Origin: Sandaracinus amylolyticus
GTDB taxonomy: Bacteria; Myxococcota_A; Polyangia; Polyangiales; Sandaracinaceae
DNA length: 64,000 bases
Direction: 5' to 3'
NCBI RefSeq assembly: GCF_000737325.1
Contig: NZ_CP011125.1
Coordinates: forward strand, 6,262,001-6,326,000
The translations under genes were made by a program, and so were the position numbers. Positions within the stretch are counted from its first letter, which is position 1, and every line of letters begins with the position of its first letter. The notes below the pieces were generated by a model that did no database searches, was not told where the DNA came from, and saw only the letters and a program-made list of their open reading frames with translations. Positions 51,457-60,743 of this stretch are shown here, piece after piece.

Positions 51457-54400
51457 TCAGGGCAATCCACGCACCGGGATCACGACTCCGCGACCCAATT
51501 GCCCCGTGTCGTCGTCCCCCCAGCACATCACCCGACCGCCCGTCACGAGCGCGCAGTTGAAGCCCCAGCCCGCCGCGAGCGCCGTCGCGCCCGTCACGCC
51601 GACGACGCTCACCGGCGCCACCGCACCCGCGCCGGTGCCGTCGCCGGTCGCCTCGCCGGCGCCCCAGCAGCGCACGGTGCCGTCGGCCACGATCGCGCAG
51701 GTGTTCTCGCTGCCGGCCGCGAGCGCGCGCAGCCCGGTGAGCGCGGGCCCCGTCGTCGGTCGCGCCGCGTCGACCGTGCCGCCGTCGCCGAGCTGTCCGG
51801 TGCCGTTCTCGCCCCAGCACGACACGCCGGCGTCGGTCGCCACGCACGCGTGCCGGCTGCCGACCGCGAGGTGCGCCGGCGCCGACGCGAGACCCATCAC
51901 CGGCATCGGCACGCCGTTCGACCCGCCGATGTCGCCTCGCCCGAGCTGACCGCTGACGTTCGAGCCCCAGCACCACGAGCCGCCGGGCTGCACGCCGCAC
52001 GCGAAGCCGCTGCCGAGGGCCAGCACGCCGGTGTCGATCGCCACCTCGATCGGCGTCGCGGAGTCGACGCCGCCCGGCAGGAAGCTGGACCCGCCGTCGC
52101 CCCAGCAGAAGACGTCGCCGTCGCTCTCCGTCGCGCAGCTCGTGCCCAGTGCGGCGTCGACCGAGGTCACCGTGCCGAGCCCGCCCACCACCGGCGCCGC
52201 CGTCGAGCGCACGACGAGCGTGCCGTCGCCGAGCTCGCCCTCCGCGTTGTCGCCCCAGCACCAGACCTCGCCGCCGCGCAGCGCGCAGCTGTGCCGCCAC
52301 CCGAGCGCGATCGCGCTCGCGCCCGTCACGCCCGCGTCGACCGGCCCCCACGCCGGGCGGCCCGCGGGCACGCCGAGCCGCCCCTGGCCGCTCGCGCCCC
52401 AGCACCGCACGGCGCCAGAGACGATCGCGCACCCGTGCTGCGCGCCGGCCGCGATCGCGGTCGCGCCCGAGATGCCGGCGACCGGCGCCGCGAAGCGCTG
52501 ACCTCCGTCGCCGACCACGGGCGAGCCGCGCTCGCCCCAGCACACCACGTCCCCCGTCGCACGCCGCACGCAGGCCGCGTGGCCCATCGCGATCTCGACC
52601 GCGTCGTCGATGCCCGCGACCGTGAGCGGACCGCGCCCGACGCCGCTGCTCACGCCGTCGCCGACCGGCAGCCCCGAGCCCCAGCAGCGCACGTGGCCGT
52701 CGGTGCACACCGCGCACGTCGCGGTGGAGCCCGCCGCGATCTCGGCGACGTCGCAGCCGACCGCGACGGTGCGTGGCGCCGACGCGGTCGAGATGGTGCC
52801 GTCGATCAAGCCGCCCGAGCCGCTGCCCCAGCAGCGGACCTCGCCGGTCGCGAGCAGCGCGCACGCGTGCAGCGAGCCGAGGTCGAGCTGGCGCACCCCC
52901 GAGAGGCCCATGACCGGGCCGGGCACGTGCGTGTCCCCGACGGTGGGGCCACGGCCGAGCTGGCTCGGCGCGCCCCAGCACCACACCGTGCCGTCGCGGC
53001 GGCGCGCGCACGCGAAGCTGCCGCCGGTGTCGACGGCGACCGCGTCGTCGATCCCGATCACGTCGATCGGCGTGTCGCTGCGCCCGACCGCGCCCGCGCC
53101 GAGCTGGCCCGAGCCGTTGTTGCCCCAGCAGCGCACGCGCCCGTTGCGCAGCCGCAAGCAGCCGTTCGAGTAGCGCAGCGAGGCCTCGACGACGTCGCTC
53201 GTGCCGGGCATCGGCGTGCTCGGACCGAGGCGGTCGGGCCCCTCGGGCTCACCGAGCGAGGCGCCGCTGCCCCAGCACAGCAGCGCTCCGTCGCTCCGCA
53301 CGCCGCAGCTCGACGACGGTCCGACCCCGAGCTGCTCGAAGGCGAAGCCGCCGCTGACCGCGACCGCGCCGGGACGCGGCGCGGTCGTGCCGTCGCCGAG
53401 CTGTCCCTCGTCGTTGGCGCCCCAGCAGTACGCGGCCGTGCCCTCGAGCGCGCACGCCTCGTCGTCGGGGCCGACCTCGATCGTGCGGCGCGGCTCGCAG
53501 GTGCCGCCGTCGCAGGCGTAGCCGACGCCGCACCACGCGTTCATCGCGGGCTGGGGATCGGCGGTGCCGTCGCAGTCGTTGTCGCGCCCGTCGCAGACCT
53601 CGGGCGCGCCGAGGAACGAGAAGCGATCGGCGTCGTTGCAGTCGTCCTTCGGGAAGCCCGCCGTGCAGGTCGCGGCGAGCGGGGCGTGCCCGTCGCGATC
53701 GCCGTCTTCGGCGAGGTCCTCGCCGCCCGCGGCGGCGCCGGGGAGCGTGCAGTCGGAGTCGATGCGATCGCAGCGCTCGGTCGCGCCGGGATGGATGTCC
53801 GCGTCGCCGTCGCGGCAGTCGTTGCCGAGCGCGACGTGGCCGCTCGGGATGACGCAGTCGAGGCGCGTGACGGTGGTGCCGGGGTCGCCGTAGCCGTCGC
53901 CGTCGGAGTCGCGGTAGTAGGTGCGCGAGCCGGCCTCGTCGGTGGCGCCATCGCAGTTGTTGTCGATGCCGTCACACAGCTCGGTCGCCGCGGGGTTACG
54001 GAGGCGCACGGTGTCGTCGCAGTCGGTCGCGTCGTCCTCGACGTGCCGCGCCGGCGCGTTGCACGCCATCACCGGCGTCGCGCCCTCGCGCCCGTATCCG
54101 TCGCCGTCGTCGTCGGGGTAGTAGCTGCGGAGCGCGCCCTCGTCGCTGAGCCCGTCGCAGTCGTCGTCGAGGCCGTTGCAGCTGTCGGTCGCGCCGCGGT
54201 GCGCGGCGGCGCGGGTGTCGTCGCAGTCGGAGCCGCAGTGGCGGGTGTCGGGGGCGTCGTTGCAGCACGCGGCGTCGGGGAAGCCGTCGCCGTCGCCGTC
54301 GCGCACGCCGAAGGTGCGAGGGTCGCAGTCCTCGTCGTGGTCGGCCGCGTCGCAGACCTCGGGGTTGCCGGGGAAGCGGTTGCGATCGCCGTCGTCGCAG

Positions 54401-54741
54401 TCGTCGCCGCCGCACGCGATGGCGTCGCGGCCGTCGTCGTCGGCGTCGGCGTCGAGGTCGCAGGGATCGAGGCAGGCGTCGGTCTCCTCGTCGCACGCGT
54501 CGCCCTCGTCGCAGGGCGCGCTGCCGCTCGTGCAGGCGCCGCTCACGCAGCGCTCGGCGCCGTTGCAGAAGAGGTCGTCGTCGCAAGCGACGTCGGAGGT
54601 GCACTCCGGAGCCTCGCCCGCGTCGTCGTCTGGCGGCGAGGACGCGTCGGGCTCGGGCGGGGAGCTCGAAGGGCCGCCGCACGCGGCGAGCAGGACGACG
54701 AAGAGCGGAACGAGCGGAGAGGGGCCGAGCAGACTGCGCAT
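51457..54741 (-). CDS. Large lipoprotein with MopE-type repeats and RCC1 propeller repeats
   Basis: 1094 residues. Lipobox VVLLAACGG; Asp/Pro-rich linker; an EGF-like segment CDDDLFCNGAERCVSGACTS; six or so MopE-type units (CNGLDDDCDGLSDEG, CDGIDNNCDGATDEAG and others, residues 100-400) that may bind metal; then at least 14 RCC1-like repeats (CWGANDEGQLGDGT type) making one or two propellers. Probably displayed on the outer membrane; ligand unknown. ATG 54741 is set by the lipobox and by a leaderless-type -10. The repeat copy starts directly after its stop. Confidence 0.88.
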   Translation of the reverse strand: MRSLLGPSPLVPLFVVLLAACGGPSSSPPEPDASSPPDDDAGEAPECTSDVACDDDLFCNGAERCVSGACTSGSAPCDEGDACDEETDACLDPCDLDADADDDGRDAIACGGDDCDDGDRNRFPGNPEVCDAADHDEDCDPRTFGVRDGDGDGFPDAACCNDAPDTRHCGSDCDDTRAAAHRGATDSCNGLDDDCDGLSDEGALRSYYPDDDGDGYGREGATPVMACNAPARHVEDDATDCDDTVRLRNPAATELCDGIDNNCDGATDEAGSRTYYRDSDGDGYGDPGTTVTRLDCVIPSGHVALGNDCRDGDADIHPGATERCDRIDSDCTLPGAAAGGEDLAEDGDRDGHAPLAATCTAGFPKDDCNDADRFSFLGAPEVCDGRDNDCDGTADPQPAMNAWCGVGYACDGGTCEPRRTIEVGPDDEACALEGTAAYCWGANDEGQLGDGTTAPRPGAVAVSGGFAFEQLGVGPSSSCGVRSDGALLCWGSGASLGEPEGPDRLGPSTPMPGTSDVVEASLRYSNGCLRLRNGRVRCWGNNGSGQLGAGAVGRSDTPIDVIGIDDAVAVDTGGSFACARRRDGTVWCWGAPSQLGRGPTVGDTHVPGPVMGLSGVRQLDLGSLHACALLATGEVRCWGSGSGGLIDGTISTASAPRTVAVGCDVAEIAAGSTATCAVCTDGHVRCWGSGLPVGDGVSSGVGRGPLTVAGIDDAVEIAMGHAACVRRATGDVVCWGERGSPVVGDGGQRFAAPVAGISGATAIAAGAQHGCAIVSGAVRCWGASGQGRLGVPAGRPAWGPVDAGVTGASAIALGWRHSCALRGGEVWCWGDNAEGELGDGTLVVRSTAAPVVGGLGTVTSVDAALGTSCATESDGDVFCWGDGGSSFLPGGVDSATPIEVAIDTGVLALGSGFACGVQPGGSWCWGSNVSGQLGRGDIGGSNGVPMPVMGLASAPAHLAVGSRHACVATDAGVSCWGENGTGQLGDGGTVDAARPTTGPALTGLRALAAGSENTCAIVADGTVRCWGAGEATGDGTGAGAVAPVSVVGVTGATALAAGWGFNCALVTGGRVMCWGDDDTGQLGRGVVIPVRGLP

Positions 54742-54751
54742 CGCGTCCGAG

Positions 54752-54757
54752 ATGGTA
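54752..54757 (-). promoter_or_regulatory. -10 TACCAT, leaderless-type start of the RCC1 gene
   Basis: TACCAT ends 10 bases before ATG 54741. Confidence 0.45.
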
Positions 54758-54770
54758 CCGGGATCGGCGC

Positions 54771-55241
54771 TCAAGCTCCCCCGCGTTGCATCACGGGGGC
54801 GCGCGGGGCGGCGTGGCCGGCGCGCGCGAGCACGCCGTCGATCATCCGCCCGAGCGCGGGCAGCGGCTCGCCGCGGCGCTCCTCGAGCCACGCCTGCGCC
54901 TCCTCGGGCGAGCTCACGAACCCGCTCTCGAAGCGCGGCTTCTTCTGGAGCCAGCTCATCACGGTGAGCGCGCCGCGCACCGCCGCGTTGGGCGCGATGA
55001 ACGCGACGTAGGGATCGTAGCCCGGCTGCTCGGTGTGCCACGCGAGCTCGGCGCGACGCTTCGCGTCGGGCACGTCGAAGCGGCCGACCACGAGCACGCA
55101 CGCAGCGCGCTTGCCCGTCGTGCGCGACCACGTCGCGATCTCGTCGAGGTGCGCGAAGTGCTGCGCCCAGTCCTCGTCGGTCGCGTCGCGGAAGTACCAG
55201 ACCGCGAGGCCGCGGACCGGATCGTGCGCGTGGACGTACAT
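54771..55241 (-). CDS. Hypothetical protein, 156 residues
   Basis: Starts MYVHAHDPVRGLAVWYF at ATG 55241; an in-frame GTG 55247 and TTG 55250 lie just before. Contains ATWSRTTGKRAACVLVVG and PYVAFIAPNAAVRGALTVM, a layout like the small alpha/beta STAS-type or DUF proteins of myxobacteria, ending with a variable tail. No signal or membrane helix; cytoplasmic. The gene lies 39 bases after dnaE2 on the same strand and may be SOS-induced with it. Function unknown. Confidence 0.7.
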   Translation of the reverse strand: MYVHAHDPVRGLAVWYFRDATDEDWAQHFAHLDEIATWSRTTGKRAACVLVVGRFDVPDAKRRAELAWHTEQPGYDPYVAFIAPNAAVRGALTVMSWLQKKPRFESGFVSSPEEAQAWLEERRGEPLPALGRMIDGVLARAGHAAPRAPVMQRGGA

Positions 55242-55280
55242 GAGCACCAACGTGATCCGGGTCCTGCTCGGGATCAGCGA

Positions 55281-58200
55281 TCAATGGAAGTCGCGCGACC
55301 GCGGGACCTCCTCGGCGCTCCTCAACATGCGCTCGTCCTTGCCGAGATCGCGCAGCACCTCGGCGATCACGTGCACCACGCCGTCGGCCGACTGGATGCG
55401 TCCCTCGACCTCGAGCAACGAGGCGGTCTTGCCGACGACGTCGAAGCGCTGGAACACGTCGCGCCAGATCACGACGTTCGCGAAGCCGGTCTCGTCCTCG
55501 AGCGTCATGAACGTCACGCCGGTCGCGGTGCCCGGGCGCTGCCGACAGATGACGATGCCCGCGTAGCGCACGCGCGCGCCGTCGCGCATCGAGGCGACGG
55601 TGCGCGCGTCAGGGATGTCGCGCGCCGAGAGCGCCTCGCGGAGGCGCTCCATCGGATGACCGCGCGTGCTGTGCATGCTCGCGCGGTAGTCCCACGAGAT
55701 CGACTCGCCGGGCGCGAGCGCGCGGAACTTCGCGCCCTTCTTCGCGCTCGGCGCGTCCATCACCGGGAGATCGCCCTCGTGCTCGGTCGCGAGGGCGCGC
55801 ACCTCCCAGATCGCCTTGCGGCGATCGAGCCCGTAGCCCGCGAGCGCGCCCGCCTCCGCGAGCGCCTCGTGCGCGCGGCGAGAGAGGCGCACGGTGCGCA
55901 CGAACGACGCGAGATCGTCCATCGCGACCTCGCTCGCCCACGCGCGCTCGAACGCGGCCTTCTCGCGGCTGCCGAAGCCGCGCACGTAGCGAAGGCCCAT
56001 GCGCAGCGCCCAGCGCGGCTCGCCGGTGACGTGCTCGAGGGTGCAGTCCCACTTCGAGCGCCGCACGTCGATCGGAAGGACGCGCACGCCGTGGCGCTTG
56101 GCGTCCTCGACGATCGTCGACGGGTGATAGAAGCCCATCGGCCACGCGTTCAGCATCGAGCACGCGAAGACCGCGGGGTGGTGGCACTTGAGCCACGCGG
56201 TCACGTACGCGATGAGCGCGAAGCTCGCGGCGTGCGACTCGGGGAAGCCGTACTCGCCGAAGCCCTTGATCTGGTGGAAGACGCGCTCCGCGAAGTCCTG
56301 CGGGATCCCGTCGGCGACCATGCGCGTGATCAGGCGCTCGCGGTGCGCCTCGATGCGTCCCTTCGAGCGCCACGCGGCCATGTCGCGGCGCAGTCGATCG
56401 GCCTCGCCTCCGGAGTAGCCCGCGCACTCGATCGCGAGCTTCATGACCTGCTCCTGGAAGATCGGGACGCCGAGCGTCTTGCTCAGCACGCGCTCGAGCT
56501 TCGGGTGCGGGTACGTGACCTGCTCGAGCCCGGCGCGGCGGCGCAGGTACGGGTGCACCATGTCGCCCTGGATCGGACCGGGGCGCACGATCGCGACCTC
56601 GATCACGAGATCGTAGAAGGTGCGCGGTCGGAGGCGCGGGAGCATCGCCATCTGCGCGCGCGACTCGATCTGGAAGACGCCGACGGTGTCGCCGCGCGAG
56701 ACCATCTGGAACGTCGTCGGATCTTCGGCGGGCACGGTCGCGATCTCGAGATCGATCTCGTCGTGATCGCGCAGGAGATCGAACGCGCGGTGCACGACCG
56801 TGAGCGCGCCGAGGCCGAGCAGATCGACCTTGAAGAGGCCGAGGTCCTCGACGTCCTGCTTGTCCCACTGCACGACGGTGCGCCCTTCCATCGTCGCGGG
56901 CTCGATCGGGCAGAGCGTGTCGACGGGCTCGCTGCCGAGGAGGAAGCCGCCGGGGTGGATCCCGAGGTGGCGCGGGAAGTCCTGGATCTGCCGCACGAGC
57001 GCGAGCAGGTGGCGCACCGAGGGGATCTCGAGATCGAGCCCCGCGTTCTTCATCGCCTGCTCGTCGATCGACACCGCGTACACGTCGAGCGTCTTCGCCG
57101 CGCGATCGAGCACGAGCTGCGGGAGGTCGAGCGCCTTGCCGACGTCGCGCAGCGCGCTGCGCGCGCGGTAGCGGATGAGGTTCGCGACCATCGCGGCGTG
57201 GCGGCGGCCCCAGCGCTCGTAGACGTACTGGATGACCTCCTCGCGCCGCTCGTGCTCGATGTCGACGTCGATGTCGGGCGGCTCCGCGCGCTCCTTCGAG
57301 AGGAAGCGCTCGAAGAGCAGATCCATGCGCACCGGATCGATCGCGGTGATGCCGAGGCAGAAGCAGACGATCGAGTTCGCCGCGCTGCCGCGGCCCTGAC
57401 AGAGGATCCCCTTCTCGCGGCAGAACCGGACGACGTCCCACATCGTCAGGAAGTAGCCGCCGTAGTCGAGGTCCTCGATCAGCGCGAGCTCCTTCTCGAT
57501 CTGCGTCATCGCGTCGTCGGGGACGCCCATCGGATAGCGACGTCGCGCGCCGTCGAGCGTCAGCGCGCGCAGCCATCCTTGCTGCGTCTCGCCCGCGGGC
57601 AGGCGCTCGGCGGGATAGACGTAGCGGATCGCGCTCATCTCGAACGTGCAGCGCGCGGCGACCTCGAGCGTGCGATCGACGGACGCGAGATCGTCCTCGA
57701 AGAGCGCGCGCATCTGCGCGGGCGTGGGCAGCTCGTGCTCCGCGTTCGCGCGGAGGTGGCGGCCCGCGGTGGTGAGCGTGACGCCGTGGCGGATGCACGT
57801 GAGCACGTCCTGCAGCGGCTGCCGCGCGCGCGTGTGATAGAGGACCTCGATCGCGGCGACGGTCGGGATCGCGCGGCGTCGCGCGACCTCGCGCAGCGCG
57901 CGCTCGAGGTCGCGATCGGGCGCCTCGAGGTGGCGCGTGAGCATCGCGTAGGCGCGGCCTTCGAACGCGTCGGCGATGCGCTCGAGCGAGCGCGCATCGG
58001 GCGCGAGCGCGATCACGCCGTCGCCGATCTCGCACAGCTCGTCCCAGGTCACGCGCGCGAGGTTCTTCGCCTCGGCCCGCGCATGGCCCTTCGAGAGCAG
58101 CTGCGCGATGCGCGCGTAGCCCTCACGGCTCTGCGCGAGGAGCACCACGCGGCGCGTGCCCGGGAGCGTCCCGCTGGTCGCGATCGCGTCACGAGGCGCG

Positions 58201-58469
58201 TCGCGATCGAGCACCGTCACCTGCGCGCCGACGATCACGCGTTGCGCGCCGTGCGAACGCTCTGCTTGCCCGTCGCCGCCTGCGCTCGCGAGCTCCTTGC
58301 CGCGCACGTGCGCTTTCACGACGCCGTACACGCCGTCGCGGTCGGTGATCGCGATGGCGGGCAGCGCGAGCTGGTGGGCGCGGTCGACGAGCTCCTCGGG
58401 GTGGCTCGCGCCCTCGAGGAACGAGTGGTTCGTCTTCACCCAGAGCGGGACGTACGGAGCGCGATCCAC
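55281..58469 (-). CDS. dnaE2: Error-prone DNA polymerase III alpha subunit DnaE2 (ImuC)
   Basis: 1062 residues. A PHP domain at the N-terminus (FLEGASHPEELVDRAHQLAL, IAITDRDGVYGVVKAH); palm domain with CQGRGSAANSIVCFCLGI and PPDIDVDIEHERREEV carrying the catalytic aspartates; helix-hairpin-helix region; OB domain GIVICRQRPGTATGVTFMTL; and the DnaE2-type end SRDFH. The alpha-tau and tail regions of replicative DnaE are absent, as expected. It is the active polymerase of the ImuAB mutasome. GTG 58469 is chosen since the in-frame GTG 58487 is upstream of the predicted transcription start. Confidence 0.94.
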   Translation of the reverse strand: MDRAPYVPLWVKTNHSFLEGASHPEELVDRAHQLALPAIAITDRDGVYGVVKAHVRGKELASAGGDGQAERSHGAQRVIVGAQVTVLDRDAPRDAIATSGTLPGTRRVVLLAQSREGYARIAQLLSKGHARAEAKNLARVTWDELCEIGDGVIALAPDARSLERIADAFEGRAYAMLTRHLEAPDRDLERALREVARRRAIPTVAAIEVLYHTRARQPLQDVLTCIRHGVTLTTAGRHLRANAEHELPTPAQMRALFEDDLASVDRTLEVAARCTFEMSAIRYVYPAERLPAGETQQGWLRALTLDGARRRYPMGVPDDAMTQIEKELALIEDLDYGGYFLTMWDVVRFCREKGILCQGRGSAANSIVCFCLGITAIDPVRMDLLFERFLSKERAEPPDIDVDIEHERREEVIQYVYERWGRRHAAMVANLIRYRARSALRDVGKALDLPQLVLDRAAKTLDVYAVSIDEQAMKNAGLDLEIPSVRHLLALVRQIQDFPRHLGIHPGGFLLGSEPVDTLCPIEPATMEGRTVVQWDKQDVEDLGLFKVDLLGLGALTVVHRAFDLLRDHDEIDLEIATVPAEDPTTFQMVSRGDTVGVFQIESRAQMAMLPRLRPRTFYDLVIEVAIVRPGPIQGDMVHPYLRRRAGLEQVTYPHPKLERVLSKTLGVPIFQEQVMKLAIECAGYSGGEADRLRRDMAAWRSKGRIEAHRERLITRMVADGIPQDFAERVFHQIKGFGEYGFPESHAASFALIAYVTAWLKCHHPAVFACSMLNAWPMGFYHPSTIVEDAKRHGVRVLPIDVRRSKWDCTLEHVTGEPRWALRMGLRYVRGFGSREKAAFERAWASEVAMDDLASFVRTVRLSRRAHEALAEAGALAGYGLDRRKAIWEVRALATEHEGDLPVMDAPSAKKGAKFRALAPGESISWDYRASMHSTRGHPMERLREALSARDIPDARTVASMRDGARVRYAGIVICRQRPGTATGVTFMTLEDETGFANVVIWRDVFQRFDVVGKTASLLEVEGRIQSADGVVHVIAEVLRDLGKDERMLRSAEEVPRSRDFH

Positions 58470-58483
58470 GGCGTGGATCCGAT

Positions 58484-58512
58484 CCACTGACTGAACACAA
58501 GAGCAGTGTCAA
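58484..58512 (-). promoter_or_regulatory. SOS promoter/operator of dnaE2: TTGACA joined to a LexA box
   Basis: TTGACA (58512-58507) then CTGCTCTTGTGTTCAGT (58506-58490), 14 of 17 matches to the remembered Myxococcus LexA box. It shares TTGACACTG and GTTCAG, at identical spacing, with the imuA site. The predicted start of transcription is near 58476. Confidence 0.78.
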
Positions 58513-58520
58513 TGGACGCG

Positions 58521-58555
58521 AAAAAGGCCGGTGAGCGACGCTCACCGGCCTTTTT
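58521..58555. terminator. Strong bidirectional intrinsic terminator
   Basis: AAAAAGGCCGGTGAGC pairs with GCTCACCGGCCTTTTT, a perfect 16-bp stem with a GAC loop and T runs in both directions. It ends the VWA gene transcript and insulates the dnaE2 promoter. Confidence 0.95.
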
Positions 58556-58574
58556 CGTCAGGTTCGACGCTGCG

Positions 58575-60479
58575 TCAGATGCAGGTCGGGTTCACGCAGA
58601 AGTTGTGCGGCGAATTCGGGTCGGTCCCCGCGGGGATCGCCATCATGCGGCGCGCACGCTCTTCCTCGCTGATGTCGGGATCGTTCGCGCCGACCGCGTC
58701 GAGCCACGGGCGGTCGTCGCAGGTGTCGCCGAGCAGGCCCGCGGCGGTGCACTGCGAGTCGTTCTCGCAGGGCACGCGGCAGGTGCGGTCCGCCGCGTCG
58801 CACGCGAGGATGCCCGAGCGGTTCGCCGGGTCGAGCCCGGGGCACTGGTCCGCCGCGGCGGGATCGCAGAAGTCGCCGATCGAGCCCGGCGTGCCCGCGC
58901 CCGGGCGCACCGTCTGGAGGCACTCCAGGCGGATGTCCGAGTTCGTCGTCGGGCTGATGCCGGCGAACGAGATGCGCTGGCCGTCGGCACCGCACAGCTC
59001 GCCGATGTCGCTGCCAGGCACCGCCGCCTCGGCGGTCTCGTAGAACCAGCCCTGGCCGCCGCCACCCGCCGCCGCGGGGCTGATCTGGATGACCTTGCAC
59101 ATCTGACGCGGGACGCCGTTGACGTCGACGGTCTCCGCGAAGTCCGGGTCACGGCCGGGCAGGCCTTCGCAGCTCGTCGTGTCGCCCGTCGCCGGAAGGA
59201 TCTCGAAGACGTCGCACTGGACGAAGCCCTCGGCATCCGGGTTCAGGTCGCGCGGGAGGCACGCGCCACCGAGCGCGTCGGCGATCTTCGCGATGATCGC
59301 GTCGAGCGCGCCGGCGTAGCTCTCCTGACAGATCGACTGGATGGTCGCGCTGCCGCCCGCCTGCTCGATGGCCTGCGCGGCACGCACGATGCGGCGCGGC
59401 GGGAACGCGACGCCGCGGCCCGGCACGTTGCACGAGGGACGAAGACGCGTCGGCATCGACGGGTCGATCATCTCCATCATGTCGGGGTGCGCGAGGATCT
59501 CCTCGTAGTTGATCGCGCTCGGATCCGAGACCGACTCGACCGGGACGCCGACGATGCCGGCGAAGATCAGCAGGTTCGGGTTCTGGCGGAGGCCGAGCAG
59601 ACCGCTACGACCGTCGATGCCGCGGACGTAGCGCTCGACCGGGTGGACCTGCGCCGGGAACGAGAAGCAGCGGAGGTTGAGGTCGACCGAGCTGAAGTCC
59701 GGGCTGCCCGGATCGAAGAGCGCCGGGTTCGGCGTCGAGCAGTCCTCTTCGTCGGTGACGAGGATGACCGCGAGCGCCGAGTTCGGGCGGATGAAGCCGT
59801 CGTTCGCGCCGCCGGGGCCCGAGTGGCCGAGCGTGCTGTTGTGGAAGAACGGCGGCACGTAGTCCGCGACCGTCCACGGCTGCGCCGACGCGGGCGAGAG
59901 CGCCTTGAGAACGGCCTCGAGCTGCTGCTCGAAGCCGCAGCCGCCGGTGCCGGTCGTCGCGACGCACGCGACGTCCGCCGCGAACGTCATGGGATCGTCG
60001 CGATCACGCTGGAAGTCGAAGACGTTCGGGTACGTCGCCTCGCAGCCCGGGATGGACGTGCGGCCGCGCGTGATGAGCACGCCGTCGTCGCCCGCGTTGG
60101 CGCCGAAGAGGCCGCCGTCGCAGGTCGGGACCTCGAAGCCACCGACGCCCATGTCGCTGGTGACGACGCCGATGTGCAGCGAGCGCACCGGCTCGAAGTC
60201 TTGCATGCCGTCGCCGTCGCGATCACCCGAGGCGAGCACGCGCACCAGGGTCGGCAGCTCCTCGGTGAGCGAGGTCTGCTCCTCGGCCATCGAGTTCGAG
60301 TTGTCGATCATGAAGAGCAGATCGACCTCGTCGACGCTCTCGACGCGGATGTTGTCGCCTGCGCGAGAGCGCGTGCACGGGTTGACCGGCTGGAGCGAGC
60401 GCTCGAAGCACCCCATCCCCACGATGCCGATCGCCGCGATCACGAGCGCGGTCCCGATCTTCCTCCGACGAAGACCCAT
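58575..60479 (-). CDS. VWA-domain lipoprotein 1
   Basis: 634 residues. Lipobox AAIGIVGMGCFE. VWA domain at 45-330 with MIDAS DNSNSM, VVTSDMGVGGFE and VILVTDEEDCSTPNP. A Cys-rich C-terminal part (CDVFEILPATGDTTSCEG, CPGLDPANRSG, CENDSQCTAAGLLGDTC) follows. Envelope-anchored, probably binding a partner via metal. Perfect Shine-Dalgarno GGAGGA 6 bases before ATG 60479. It is a paralogue of the next gene and they lie in tandem. Role unknown; the family is common in myxobacteria. Confidence 0.85.
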   Translation of the reverse strand: MGLRRRKIGTALVIAAIGIVGMGCFERSLQPVNPCTRSRAGDNIRVESVDEVDLLFMIDNSNSMAEEQTSLTEELPTLVRVLASGDRDGDGMQDFEPVRSLHIGVVTSDMGVGGFEVPTCDGGLFGANAGDDGVLITRGRTSIPGCEATYPNVFDFQRDRDDPMTFAADVACVATTGTGGCGFEQQLEAVLKALSPASAQPWTVADYVPPFFHNSTLGHSGPGGANDGFIRPNSALAVILVTDEEDCSTPNPALFDPGSPDFSSVDLNLRCFSFPAQVHPVERYVRGIDGRSGLLGLRQNPNLLIFAGIVGVPVESVSDPSAINYEEILAHPDMMEMIDPSMPTRLRPSCNVPGRGVAFPPRRIVRAAQAIEQAGGSATIQSICQESYAGALDAIIAKIADALGGACLPRDLNPDAEGFVQCDVFEILPATGDTTSCEGLPGRDPDFAETVDVNGVPRQMCKVIQISPAAAGGGGQGWFYETAEAAVPGSDIGELCGADGQRISFAGISPTTNSDIRLECLQTVRPGAGTPGSIGDFCDPAAADQCPGLDPANRSGILACDAADRTCRVPCENDSQCTAAGLLGDTCDDRPWLDAVGANDPDISEEERARRMMAIPAGTDPNSPHNFCVNPTCI

Positions 60480-60681
60480 CGAAAATCCTCCAGAAGCTCC
60501 CCGTCCGACGCGTCGTTCCAACGCTGCGCGTCTCACGGGCGGGCCAACGATACAGTCCCGGTGTCGTCCCGATCAATGCCTGGAGGCCACGATCGAGCGA
60601 GACCGGGTCGTTCCGTGCGCAAGGTCCGATCCACCGCGCGTGCCGAGCGAATCACGGGGGATCCGCGGCTCGAAGCGCGAA

Positions 60682-60719
60682 GCCCGCGCCAACTCGGTTG
60701 ACACCGAGCGGGCGCGGGC
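60682..60719 (-). terminator. Hairpin after VWA gene 2
   Basis: GCCCGCGCC-aa-CTCGG, loop TTGACA, CCGAG-cg-GGCGCGGGC: 14 paired positions with one internal 2x2 mismatch, 25 bases after the stop of the 60744 gene. No T run. The TTGACA in the loop is not followed by a LexA box. Confidence 0.5.
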
Positions 60720-60743
60720 CGGGCGATCTCGTCACGCGATCGA

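Noticed and set aside
60698-60703. TTGACA as a third SOS or sigma-70 promoter
   Set aside because: It is the loop of a long hairpin after a gene end, has no LexA box or -10, and no start codon follows.
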